From a virus, in the IMG/VR virus record IMGVR_UViG_3300031772_000048, positions 1 through 52,738 of that record: a DNA stretch of 52,738 nt; one strand, given 5' to 3'. Made by a program: the position numbers and the translations under genes. The notes under the pieces were generated by a model that saw only the letters and a list, made by a program, of their open reading frames with translations, did not search any database and was not told the DNA's origin. This document shows, piece by piece, positions 1 through 8,248 of this stretch. Position 1 is the first letter of the stretch, and every line of letters begins with the position of its first letter.

Positions 1-33
1 GGCCTAAAAGAAACGCATATAAACAAAAACTAA
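1..33 (+). CDS. 3' end of an unidentified gene
   Basis: The first reading frame is open from base 1 to a TAA at 31-33, whose last base is the first base of the next ATG (TAATG). The ten visible residues, GLKETHINKN, do not allow identification. The stop-start overlap suggests translational coupling with the next gene, and therefore that this is the tail of a real upstream gene rather than a chance opening. Confidence 0.5.
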   Translation, partial: GLKETHINKN

Positions 34-260
34 TGAGAGAAGTTCAAGGAGAACTTCATGCTCATTGGGACGCGGTAACGGTAGTGTCTCATGCACTTTT
101 TCGTCATCGTCGACTTAGTTTTGAAGACTTGCGTGAATTGCTTACCAAACGTTCTGTGAATAAAAAGTTTTGGAAAGATCAATTCAAGAAGATTAGTTAT
201 TTTTACGATAATAACAAAAACCTTGACGAAAAAGATTTAAAATCTATATTGTCAAGATGA
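33..260 (+). CDS. Small protein of unknown function
   Basis: This 75-residue ORF begins with an ATG that overlaps the stop of the preceding frame (TAATG), so it is probably translated by coupling. The protein is soluble, with an His-rich N-terminal third (HAHWD, HALFRHRR) and a basic, aromatic C-terminal half. It has no membrane segment and no cysteine pair. I do not recognise the family. It is followed by a 145-base gap before the DNA polymerase, so it is probably the last gene of an upstream operon. The call as a gene rests on its overlap, strand and packing rather than on homology. Confidence 0.6.
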   Translation: MREVQGELHAHWDAVTVVSHALFRHRRLSFEDLRELLTKRSVNKKFWKDQFKKISYFYDNNKNLDEKDLKSILSR

Positions 261-346
261 CGTGTATTGGTAAACATAAATTACCGCCATTTATTTAACA
301 CCGTATTCCCTGGCATAGCACACGCAGCCTATCCTTAGACTGAGAT

Positions 347-400
347 ACCTCCAATGTGAGGCGATGTGCATTTGTTACAATACACCACCATATTAGGAGG
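347..400 (+). promoter_or_regulatory. Leader of the DNA polymerase gene with possible RBS-sequestering pair
   Basis: The strong ribosome binding site AGGAGG at 395-400 lies five bases before the polymerase ATG. The hexamer ACCTCC at 347-352 is exactly complementary to GGAGGT at 396-401 and could fold back on it. A competing short hairpin (CCTC at 349-352 with GAGG at 359-362) could free the site. TACAAT at 376-381 resembles a -10 box but has no convincing -35 box. Autoregulation of the polymerase through this leader is an inference only. Confidence 0.25.
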
Positions 401-405
401 TCTGT

Positions 406-3400
406 ATGACCGACTTCGTTTCATTGCACAATCAAACTCAATTTTCTATTCTTGATTCCATCATCTCGCCTAAGGGGCTTTTCAAAAGAGCTAAAGAATT
501 GGGCCAGTCAGCTGTTGCCCTTACTGACCATGGTACGTTAGCCGGAACATGGGATGCTTGGAAAGCATCTAAAGATACTGACGTCAAACTCATTATTGGA
601 TGCGAATGTTATTTTCAAGATGATGCGGCTAATGTTAATGAAAAATTTCGACATGTTATTTTGATAGCCAAAAATGCTACTGGCTATCGTAATTTACTTA
701 CACTCAATAAAAAGGGTTTTGATCAAAGTTCTTTTGTAGGTAAGCGCGTTTATTCAGTTTTGGATTGGAAATTATTGGCAGAATATTCAGAAGGATTAAT
801 TTGCTTAACCGCTTGTGGTAATGGCATCATTAACCAACTTCTTATGAAGGGGAGACTAGATGATGCAGAAAAAACTTTGCTGCGACTCAAAGATTTGTTT
901 GGTGATAATTTAGGACTCGAAGTCCAGCCCAACAATATGAAACGTGGTTCGAATATCTTTAATGATGAAATTGATCAGCAGTTCTTAAATAAGCAGCTTG
1001 TTAGTTTAGGCAAGAAGCACAATGTTAGAGTGGTGGCCGCCTGCAACGCTCACTATTTAACCAAAGAAGAATCGGGTATACATGACGCATTCTTGGCCAT
1101 CGGAGCGCATCAGCCTATTCATTCTAATTATCGTTTGCGATATCCAGAATCAGATTTTTATTTGAAATCTGGTGATGAGGTTAAGGCTTTCTTTTCCAGA
1201 AATTATGGAGAAGAAGTTGCGCAACAGTTGTGTGATAATAGTTTGTATTTTGCCAATCTGTGTGAAAAACCAGAGTGGATTGATCCAAAGTTTTCTAATC
1301 CAACTGGAAAAGAGCTTCCTGTTTTCCCGGTCAAAGACGAGCCAGATTATGCAGAATTTCGTAGCTGGGTTGAAACGCAGCCAGCAGATATCCAGAAACT
1401 TGAAGAGGATAAACTCTTTTTGCGCTATCTTTGTATTATACGTTTTGATTCTCGTGTTAAAAATCTAAGTGATACTCAAAGAGATCAATACAGCAAGCGC
1501 ATTGATGAAGAACTAGGCGTTCTAGAATTCCACGGCTTCTCTAGCTACATGCTCATCGTAGCAGATTTTATAGAATGGGCTAGAAGGCATGAAATTGCTG
1601 TAGGGGAGGGGCGAGGATCAGTCGGAGGCTCATTGATAGCTTATTTATTAGGTATTCACCAAGCAGATCCTATCAAATACAATTTGATTTTTGCCAGATT
1701 CCATAATATGGAAAAGTCTAGCTTCCCTGATATTGATACGGATTTTGCTCCGTCAGGACGTGAAAAAGTCCAAAACTATCTTCGAAAGAAATATGGCGAA
1801 GAACATGTCGCTCACGTAAGCAACGTCAATACTATTACGCCCAAAGTGTATGTTAAAGACATTGCACGTGTTTGTGAATTAGGTGGATCCAAAGAAAATG
1901 CAGTTAAGATCGGCAATGAAGTAGCTAACTGTATTCCGGCAGAAATTCATTCCATTGATGATGCGCTAATAAAGGTTCCTCTATTTGCGGAATACGCAAA
2001 GAAATATCCAGAGTTTGAAAAGTACAAAGATATCTGTGGAAAATATCGTGCTTGGTCTACTCATGCCGGCGGTATCATCATCTCTGCCCGCCCCCTTACT
2101 GGACTTGTGCCACTGAGAAAAGATAAAGATGGAGCGTTGGCAATTGAGTATGATAAAGACAAGGCCGAAGAAAATGGCTTAGTCAAGATGGATACTTTGG
2201 GGCTTTCGACTTTGGATATTATTGGCCAAACCATGCAGCTTATTAAAGCCTCTGGTAAAACATTGCCGACAGTTATTGATTACGATAATTATGATAAAGA
2301 GGCGTATGATACCATTTCTACTGGAGATACCTTCTGCGTATTTCAGCTAGGTACATCTGGCGGCACAATTGATTTGTGTCGTCGTATCAAACCACAATCC
2401 ATCAATGATATTAGTTACATCAACTCATTAGCCCGCCCCTCAGCCCGTGATATGCGCAATGACTTTATTTTAACTAAAGATGGTAAGAAGCCATTTGCTT
2501 TATTGCACCCAAATCTAGGAAGAGCGTTTAATAATACATTCGGGTTTGGTTTGTATGAAGAAAGTTTGATGTATTTGGCTCAAGACGTGGCTGGTTGGAG
2601 TTTACATTCGGCCGACCGTTTACGCAAACTTACCAAAGAAAAAGGTAAGAACCCAAAGAAGGCGCAAGAGTGGAGGGCGGAATTTATTAAAGATGCCGTC
2701 AAAAATGAAGTTAATGAAGCTATTGCTAAAAGAATCTGGGACGAAGTAGTAGATAAGTTCCAAGGTTACGGCTTCAATATGTCTCACTCTATTTTGTATT
2801 CTATGACTAGTTACAAGACTGCTTATCTCAAAGCTCATTATCCAATTGAGTTTTTGATGGCTAATTTAATGGCAGAAGTCAAATCCAATGCTCCCGATTC
2901 TAAAGCCAATATTGCTAAAATCAAAAAAGAAATACGTAAACGACGTGTGAAGATTGTGCCTCCTGACATTAACAAATCTCAATTAGTTTATACAATTGAA
3001 GATGGCAACCATTTAATTACTGGGTTAGATGCTATCAAATTTGTGGGAGAGGACGCCATTAAAGACATAATTGAAAAGAGACCATTCAGTGGCTTTTTTG
3101 ATTTTATGACGCGAATTAGCTCTAAAGCTGTGAGAGCTAATAGTATTCAAGCTTTGGCCGCATGTGGAGTTTTAGATTCTTTTGGGCACTCTCGTAAATC
3201 GATGTTTTTGTATTGTTCTGATTATCGCAAGAAGTTGCAAGTGTGGCTTAAAAAACATGATCCGACTCAAGAACAATTTGTATATCCATGGCCTGAAGAT
3301 CCGGAATGGTCTATGCCAGAATTGTATGCTTTGGAGCAATATTATTTAGGCGAATCATTTATTTGTACGCCAGCAATAGCTTATGGTCAGTTTTTTAAAG

Positions 3401-3921
3401 ATGAACATTTTATGGTACAACACATAAAGCGATCTAAAGATAAAACTACTTTAGGATCTATTAAGGGCGTGGTGCGAGATTTCTTCGAATTTCGAGTTAA
3501 GAAGGAAGGCAAGTATTATGGCCAACCAATGATTAAAGCAGTCATTGAGGATAAGATGGGCGACCAATGTACTTTAACAATTTTCCCGGATCGATGGAAG
3601 ACTATGCAAAGCAGAATTCAAGAAATTAATAAAAAAGCGGAGTTTGGTATAGGTATAGCTTTACACTTCTCTGGAAATACAAATAATTATGAAGATGATA
3701 TGGGGATCATATTAGATCAATTATACAATATTGCTTTGCCACCGGATTTACCATTAGACCTGAAAGCCAAGAAAATCAATCTTAAAGTAGCAAAAGCAAA
3801 GCTATTTGATAAGGAAGAGGTCGAAAAACCTAAGAATCCTCAGGAGATACTAGATCAAATCGAAGATACTTTGTATGATGAGGGCCTCATTGATTTGGAT
3901 GAAGAATCTGAAGATGATTGA
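406..3921 (+). CDS. dnaE: DNA polymerase III alpha subunit (DnaE-type replicative polymerase)
   Basis: Family C replicative DNA polymerase, 1171 residues, close to the length of bacterial DnaE. An N-terminal PHP-like domain (about residues 4-280) contains TDHG (residues 40-43) and GCECYF. The palm contains GEGRGSVGGSL followed by PDIDTDF, with probable catalytic Asp442 and Asp444, and VKMDTLGLSTLDII, with the third Asp at 596. Downstream are GYGFNMSHSILYS, typical of the finger and thumb region, and a C-terminal region that would hold the OB fold, ending in an acidic tail. The PHP metal site looks degraded: the usual HxH is HNQ (His8, Gln10) and the usual NDxHY is CNAHY (Asn214), so PHP-based proofreading is unlikely. 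No separate proofreading exonuclease is visible in the window. Start supported by AGGAGG at 395-400. Confidence 0.95.
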   Translation: MTDFVSLHNQTQFSILDSIISPKGLFKRAKELGQSAVALTDHGTLAGTWDAWKASKDTDVKLIIGCECYFQDDAANVNEKFRHVILIAKNATGYRNLLTLNKKGFDQSSFVGKRVYSVLDWKLLAEYSEGLICLTACGNGIINQLLMKGRLDDAEKTLLRLKDLFGDNLGLEVQPNNMKRGSNIFNDEIDQQFLNKQLVSLGKKHNVRVVAACNAHYLTKEESGIHDAFLAIGAHQPIHSNYRLRYPESDFYLKSGDEVKAFFSRNYGEEVAQQLCDNSLYFANLCEKPEWIDPKFSNPTGKELPVFPVKDEPDYAEFRSWVETQPADIQKLEEDKLFLRYLCIIRFDSRVKNLSDTQRDQYSKRIDEELGVLEFHGFSSYMLIVADFIEWARRHEIAVGEGRGSVGGSLIAYLLGIHQADPIKYNLIFARFHNMEKSSFPDIDTDFAPSGREKVQNYLRKKYGEEHVAHVSNVNTITPKVYVKDIARVCELGGSKENAVKIGNEVANCIPAEIHSIDDALIKVPLFAEYAKKYPEFEKYKDICGKYRAWSTHAGGIIISARPLTGLVPLRKDKDGALAIEYDKDKAEENGLVKMDTLGLSTLDIIGQTMQLIKASGKTLPTVIDYDNYDKEAYDTISTGDTFCVFQLGTSGGTIDLCRRIKPQSINDISYINSLARPSARDMRNDFILTKDGKKPFALLHPNLGRAFNNTFGFGLYEESLMYLAQDVAGWSLHSADRLRKLTKEKGKNPKKAQEWRAEFIKDAVKNEVNEAIAKRIWDEVVDKFQGYGFNMSHSILYSMTSYKTAYLKAHYPIEFLMANLMAEVKSNAPDSKANIAKIKKEIRKRRVKIVPPDINKSQLVYTIEDGNHLITGLDAIKFVGEDAIKDIIEKRPFSGFFDFMTRISSKAVRANSIQALAACGVLDSFGHSRKSMFLYCSDYRKKLQVWLKKHDPTQEQFVYPWPEDPEWSMPELYALEQYYLGESFICTPAIAYGQFFKDEHFMVQHIKRSKDKTTLGSIKGVVRDFFEFRVKKEGKYYGQPMIKAVIEDKMGDQCTLTIFPDRWKTMQSRIQEINKKAEFGIGIALHFSGNTNNYEDDMGIILDQLYNIALPPDLPLDLKAKKINLKVAKAKLFDKEEVEKPKNPQEILDQIEDTLYDEGLIDLDEESEDD

Positions 3922-3977
3922 TATATACGATACGAACGATATTGAATAATAACAAAATCGACGTCTAAATCGAAAAA

Positions 3978-4004
3978 TGATACAAAAGATATCGCTTGTA
4001 TACT
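3978..4004 (+). promoter_or_regulatory. Possible promoter before the HTH/AT-hook gene
   Basis: TATACT at 3999-4004 matches a sigma70 -10 box at five of six positions and sits 20 bases before the next ATG in a 102-base intergenic gap. The only -35 candidate, TGATAC at 3978-3983, is weak and closely spaced (15 bases). The spacing leaves room for the RBS-like AAGGAA at 4011-4016. Confidence 0.3.
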
Positions 4005-4023
4005 AATAATAAGGAAAGTAGTC

Positions 4024-4944
4024 ATGACTAAAATAAAACTCAAGGAATGGGCCGACCGTCATAACCTGTCATATCTAACTGCAAACAGACATTTTCATGC
4101 AGGTATGATTCCAGGTGCCAGTCAGCTTGATTCGGGCACAATCCTTGTAGAAGATGATTCCTTGGAGCAAAACATGGCTACTACCGGCACTAATGATGCA
4201 ATGTCCCTCTTCTTAAAGAAGACGGTCGAGTTTAGTAAAAATAATTCAACTGTAGAAGATTTTGCAGCTTATGTAATCTCTAATTTTCAACTAAAATTAA
4301 ATGGCGTAATAGAATCTCCTAGATATTCTAAACATAGGCCAAAATCAGAAGAAGTTCAAAAACATTTCCAACAATTTTTACCGGATAAAGAAAAGACAGA
4401 ACAGCTTAAAGCTATCTCAAACCTTATTAAACAACAAGGTCACAATGGAGAAAGAGCATTTTCTGCTGAAACTATAAGTGAAACATTTACAGAGGAATCC
4501 GAGCCATTTAACCGCGTAGTCGATACGGTAACAAATGGAATGGACGCAGAGTGGGATAGCATTGGTGCCATCCTATCTTCTACGGGTCCTCAAACTTCGG
4601 ACGTGCGAAAGTATGGTCCGGAGATTGCTGCTGAAGGTCTGGTTACACGAAGTGTTGATTTTAACACAACTCCACAACAGATCAACTATACCGGCTCTAC
4701 AAGCCAGACCTTCAGTAGCCCTCTTTCTGCTAGCAGCTCATTATATGCTTGCGCAGCTGCAGCATCTCCTGCAGCCCTTAATTTTTCTGATTCTCATGTT
4801 TCGGGGGCCTACTACAACTCTGTGTCTTCGGGTCCATTCCAACCAACTCAAAAAGAATTATTATCAGCTACTGAAGTTATAGAAATAGCTGAGACTGAAG
4901 ACATGCCACGTAAACGTGGCAGAAAACCATCTAAGAAGAGATAA
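4024..4944 (+). CDS. Putative DNA-binding protein: MerR-like helix-turn-helix plus C-terminal AT-hook
   Basis: 306 residues. The first 45 residues (KLKEWADRHNLSYLTANRHF, then a G.IPGA..L.SGTILV pattern) look like the short MerR-type helix-turn-helix and wing at the N-terminus of IS607-family serine recombinases and their regulators. No recombinase catalytic domain follows, so this is not a transposase. The middle is low-complexity and rich in Ser, Ala and Thr, without recognisable motifs. The last residues, PRKRGRKPSKKR, contain a classical AT-hook core (RGRKP), which binds the minor groove of AT-rich DNA. Two DNA-binding elements joined by a flexible linker suggest a regulator or nucleoid-like architectural protein. 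The family assignment comes from pattern recognition only. Confidence 0.5.
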   Translation: MTKIKLKEWADRHNLSYLTANRHFHAGMIPGASQLDSGTILVEDDSLEQNMATTGTNDAMSLFLKKTVEFSKNNSTVEDFAAYVISNFQLKLNGVIESPRYSKHRPKSEEVQKHFQQFLPDKEKTEQLKAISNLIKQQGHNGERAFSAETISETFTEESEPFNRVVDTVTNGMDAEWDSIGAILSSTGPQTSDVRKYGPEIAAEGLVTRSVDFNTTPQQINYTGSTSQTFSSPLSASSSLYACAAAASPAALNFSDSHVSGAYYNSVSSGPFQPTQKELLSATEVIEIAETEDMPRKRGRKPSKKR

Positions 4945-4946
4945 TC

Positions 4947-6062
4947 ATGCAATTACATAATTTATTACGTCCACTTCAAAAAGAAGCCAATAGACTCGTG
5001 AAATCTTTTCTGGATGAAAACCCAGAACTTATGAAGAAATATGTTGGTAGTGGAGTTACTGCTATTAGTTTGGCACTAGCACCACTCAATGTATTTATGA
5101 GACACCTCGTAGTTGTTCAAGGATTAGATCCAGATACGTTACCTGGCGAAAAAGAAAGGTCTGCCTTATTAGAGGCCTTAGAAAATTTCTTCGAAAAAAG
5201 ACATGAAAAGTCTTTTGATGCCGATTATGATTTCTCGTGGATCGAGAAAAGATTCGAAGAAACTAGAAAAACTCTAAATAGACTAGAAATGACTAAAGAA
5301 GAGTTTATGAAATTAACTGATCTTGCTAAAATGCCAAGTATTGGAGACAAATATACTGTTAATGGTGATGAGGCAGTAATGAATGACCTGCCCGCCGAAA
5401 CACTTAAAAAAGAAATGAGTTTAACTCCACTAGAAGATAAAATAGAAGTTGGTGCAGACGCCATTGAGGCCCTAAGGAAAGCCGTTCAAAATATTGAAGA
5501 TTTGAGTGAAGATTCAAGAAGGGCTGTCAAAATTGAAAAGCTAAAGAAAATTTCTAAGAAGTTAAAAGAAGATTTTCACGCAAGCACAAAACAAGGAATC
5601 AAAACCCATAAAAAAAAGTTGAATAAGGGCGACAAAAGTGGCTCTGGACCAAAAGTAAATAGAATAATTAGCGCGGAACCAATAAAAGAAGGTCTAACTA
5701 CTTTAAGAGTTGAATCTGATCGTAAGGTCCGCCCTCCTGCAAGGCGTGCTTCCGGTCGTGATTTAGCCGCATTAGTTCAAGATAAAAAAGCTCAAAACAA
5801 AGCAATACTAGAATCTACTCCTGAATTCAAAGCGCAACTAAAAGCTAAATTAGAGAAAGCAACAAAATTGACTCAATTGATGGTAGAAAAAGGTCTTTGC
5901 GAAGTAAGTGACCAGGCCCGTCAAGATCAAATCAATTCTATGTTATCTTGGGGTGACAATAATTTTGAGGCTCTAGAAAGAGTAATCAATAAGTATGGTC
6001 CAACTAAAGATGCTATCGCGGAAAACAAATTCAAAGGCTCTTTTAGAAGAGTCATTAAATAA
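4947..6062 (+). CDS. Unknown protein sharing a C-terminal module with the protease/scaffold protein
   Basis: 371 residues, starting two bases after the previous stop. The N-terminal third is helical with a hydrophobic stretch (VTAISLALAPLNVFM, about residues 38-52) that is too short for a confident membrane segment. The middle is highly charged and coiled-coil-like, followed by a basic stretch. The last 70 or so residues (KATKLTQLMVEKGLC, then D..R.DQI..M..W.D..FE.LERVI) align by eye with the C-terminus of the 34547-38224 product (RAYELTYDMVDRGLC, then D.....DQV..VM.F.D.AFE.LKKVV). The function is unknown. Sharing a module with a head-assembly protein suggests, but does not show, that this protein is also packaged or binds the prohead. 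Confidence 0.5.
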   Translation: MQLHNLLRPLQKEANRLVKSFLDENPELMKKYVGSGVTAISLALAPLNVFMRHLVVVQGLDPDTLPGEKERSALLEALENFFEKRHEKSFDADYDFSWIEKRFEETRKTLNRLEMTKEEFMKLTDLAKMPSIGDKYTVNGDEAVMNDLPAETLKKEMSLTPLEDKIEVGADAIEALRKAVQNIEDLSEDSRRAVKIEKLKKISKKLKEDFHASTKQGIKTHKKKLNKGDKSGSGPKVNRIISAEPIKEGLTTLRVESDRKVRPPARRASGRDLAALVQDKKAQNKAILESTPEFKAQLKAKLEKATKLTQLMVEKGLCEVSDQARQDQINSMLSWGDNNFEALERVINKYGPTKDAIAENKFKGSFRRVIK

Positions 6063-6070
6063 GGTTCTAG

Positions 6071-6526
6071 ATGCCAATTAGACAAGTGAGACAACAATCA
6101 GATCGAGGAAGCATTAAAGACATTCAAAATGGCGATGATGAAAAATGTCCTCCGACCCCTTATGAATTAAGGATGAAGGGCTTGTATGAGCATGCCCTAA
6201 TGACTAGAGATCAAGTGTTGCTTGATTCACTTGGTTTAGTTGCTATAAATGGGACTCCTAAAGATCCAATTTCTATTTTTAGACATCGAGAATATGTTAC
6301 TTTTTTGAGTAACAAATTGGCAGACAAAATTAAAAAAACTACAGAAGAATTGGCCGGTTGTTTTTCCAGTGACTACTCGAACGCGCCACAAGAAATGAAA
6401 TGGTCTAGGTATAAACAACAAAGAGCTACCGAGATAATCTTAGCCGATCAAGATATGATGAAGGTTGCAGATGCTGATGGTAACTCGTATGCCAGAGTTC
6501 TTAGAAGTTTTAGAAGGGTAAGCTAA
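6071..6526 (+). CDS. Protein of unknown function
   Basis: 151 residues, mostly helical and charged, with no membrane segment. It contains the pattern KCPPTPYELRMKGLYEHALM and a central run that looks helical (FLSNKLADKIKKTTEELAG). Its stop codon overlaps the next ATG by one base (TAATG at 6524-6528), so it is very probably co-translated with the zinc-ribbon protein that follows. I do not recognise the family. Its place between the polymerase and the recombination genes suggests an early-expressed role, but the sequence shows no catalytic motif. Confidence 0.5.
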   Translation: MPIRQVRQQSDRGSIKDIQNGDDEKCPPTPYELRMKGLYEHALMTRDQVLLDSLGLVAINGTPKDPISIFRHREYVTFLSNKLADKIKKTTEELAGCFSSDYSNAPQEMKWSRYKQQRATEIILADQDMMKVADADGNSYARVLRSFRRVS

Positions 6527-7365
6527 TGAAGTGTATATCTTGCGAAACAGAAATCAATCCAAAATGGGCTCACGCCATAGACATTAATGTCTGTCCATTT
6601 TGCGGCAAACATATTATGGAAGAACACCTCAAAAATTGCATTGTGGGTTTAGCTGCCGCCATGGAAGATATGCAGAAATACCCGGATCAACTTGATGACT
6701 GGTTACTTTCAAATCATAATTATATAAAAACTAATTCTCCTAATCTCAAAAACTTTTTACCCAAAGATGTTATCAAAGAAATGCGTAAAGAAATTGATGA
6801 TGAAGAATTCCAAGAGAAAAAGAAAACCATTGAGAAAATCAAAGTGTCTGATGGCATGGGTGGTTTCACAGAAGAAGAAGTAATAGTAGAGAAAGTCCAA
6901 TCCGATAACAAGACTAAATCTTTCCATGACCGTGCCAATAATATGCTAAAGCAAGAGAAAGCCGTGGAAGGAGAGCCCAAAAGTGTCACCGAAAAAACTA
7001 GACATTATAAAGCAATGGCAGACAAAATTAAACAAGAAGCCGCCATCAACGCGAAAGAAGGTGGTATGGCATCTATGACTAGTCCCGAAATGATGAGTCA
7101 GGCCGACCCTGAGGCGGTAGCCGATTTTCGTTCCATGATTAGCACAGGCGATATAGTCTCTTCGGGTTTACCAGAAACGTCCACGGGCGATGACGATGAA
7201 ATTCCATCTGTTGTATTGGCAATGGCTTCTATGAAAAAGAATGGTGGCGGGGGTGGCGATGGTGCTAATGAAAAAGATTTGGCAGCCCTTCGTAACATGC
7301 AAGCTAAAGTACAAGGCGGGGCCAAACGACTGAATTCTGGTAAAGGTAGTTTCTCTAGAGGGTAA
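6526..7365 (+). CDS. Zinc-ribbon protein of unknown function
   Basis: 279 residues. The N-terminus holds a zinc ribbon of the form CxxC (Cys3, Cys6), 16 residues, then CPFC (Cys23, Cys26), a fold used for nucleic-acid or protein contacts. The rest is charged and helical with a long low-complexity tail: Met- and Gly-rich patches, a run of glycines near KKNGGGGGDG, and a basic end (GAKRLNSGKGSFSRG). It is translationally coupled to the preceding gene. A glycine-rich flexible tail behind a zinc ribbon fits a DNA- or RNA-associated protein, but no specific activity can be assigned. Confidence 0.5.
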   Translation: MKCISCETEINPKWAHAIDINVCPFCGKHIMEEHLKNCIVGLAAAMEDMQKYPDQLDDWLLSNHNYIKTNSPNLKNFLPKDVIKEMRKEIDDEEFQEKKKTIEKIKVSDGMGGFTEEEVIVEKVQSDNKTKSFHDRANNMLKQEKAVEGEPKSVTEKTRHYKAMADKIKQEAAINAKEGGMASMTSPEMMSQADPEAVADFRSMISTGDIVSSGLPETSTGDDDEIPSVVLAMASMKKNGGGGGDGANEKDLAALRNMQAKVQGGAKRLNSGKGSFSRG

Positions 7366-7368
7366 GTT

Positions 7369-7674
7369 ATGACAATCAGAATCGTTGACAATAAAAGAGT
7401 GGAAATGACAGACGATGAATGGGGAATGTATAACCAAATTGTCAAATCATATACTGATATTACCGGCAAAGGTGAGGACCTTTTCATTGATCTTTTTGAA
7501 GCTAATGATGAGGGAATTCTTGTTTTCCTCAAACCTCCTACCAAAAGACGTACTAGTTTAGAAGTATTTTTATTTTTAATGGCTCTTATGCAACATCAAC
7601 ATTTGCGCCTAATGCATCAGCAAATAGACCAAATTGTGGCCGAGTTAAAAAATAAAAATAAAGAAGACAAATAA
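7369..7674 (+). CDS. Small protein of unknown function
   Basis: 101 residues, beginning three bases after the previous stop and therefore part of the same operon. The N-terminal half looks like a small alpha/beta unit (MTIRIVDNKRVEMTDDEWGM and GKGEDLFIDLFEANDEGILV). The C-terminal half is one long helix (LEVFLFLMALMQHQHLRLMH) ending in a lysine-rich tail. The short hydrophobic stretch FLFLMALM is probably amphipathic rather than membrane-spanning. I do not recognise the family. Confidence 0.5.
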   Translation: MTIRIVDNKRVEMTDDEWGMYNQIVKSYTDITGKGEDLFIDLFEANDEGILVFLKPPTKRRTSLEVFLFLMALMQHQHLRLMHQQIDQIVAELKNKNKEDK

Positions 7675-7727
7675 TCATTTGTCGAGAAAAAGTTCATTTA
7701 ATTCAATATTACAGAAGGAAGACAGAC

Positions 7728-8237
7728 ATGAGCCAACAGGTAAGACTCGGCGATTTATTAGGTTCTAACCCTGAGGAAGATTTCAGGAATTTTGATCTAA
7801 CCGAGGTGCAGCAAGTGTTAGAGCATCTTCGAGAAACGGATGCAATAGATTTGGCTCATGCCGAATTTTTACAACAACAATCATTAAGAGGAGCAGATAT
7901 CTTGGTTGAATATATGGCCAAGATGGTAAAGACAATAGGTTATCTAGAGAGTAAATTAAACAGCACAAAAAATAAAGTGTCTTTAGAATATGCAGCGCCT
8001 GATGGCGTGCGAACGACAGTAGACATGAAAAAATGGGCAGCCGAGTGTTCGCCCGAAGTAAGTGCAGCCGCCGAAAAATTAGCAGATGCCAAAGGGGGCA
8101 AGATGGCCCTTGAGCGAAAGTTCGATATTATCGTCAAAGCCCACCATCATTATAAAGATATTGCGACGGGCTTACGTAAGACGATCCTCGGATATAGTTC
8201 AGGGACCAACAACGCGCCCGCTGAAGGCTACGAATGA
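7728..8237 (+). CDS. Possible UvsY-like recombination mediator
   Basis: 169 residues, directly upstream of the RecA-like recombinase and overlapping its longest reading frame. The protein is helical with two features that recall the small mediator proteins encoded beside phage recombinases: a central coiled segment (MVKTIGYLESKLNSTKNKVS) and a C-terminal ERKFDIIVKAHHHYKDIATG segment resembling a conserved Lys/His/Tyr-rich helix. T4 UvsY is 137 residues and loads UvsX onto gp32-coated single-strand DNA; this phage has both a recombinase and a gp32-like protein, so a mediator is expected. Sequence similarity to UvsY itself is weak. The assignment rests mainly on size, fold type and position. 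Confidence 0.4.
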   Translation: MSQQVRLGDLLGSNPEEDFRNFDLTEVQQVLEHLRETDAIDLAHAEFLQQQSLRGADILVEYMAKMVKTIGYLESKLNSTKNKVSLEYAAPDGVRTTVDMKKWAAECSPEVSAAAEKLADAKGGKMALERKFDIIVKAHHHYKDIATGLRKTILGYSSGTNNAPAEGYE

Positions 8238-8248
8238 TGGGAGATAAA

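Noticed and set aside
7098-7544. A 148-codon minus-strand frame across two small + strand genes
   Set aside because: It crosses the junction of two well-formed genes and reads as low-complexity hydrophobic and Pro/Ser-rich sequence.
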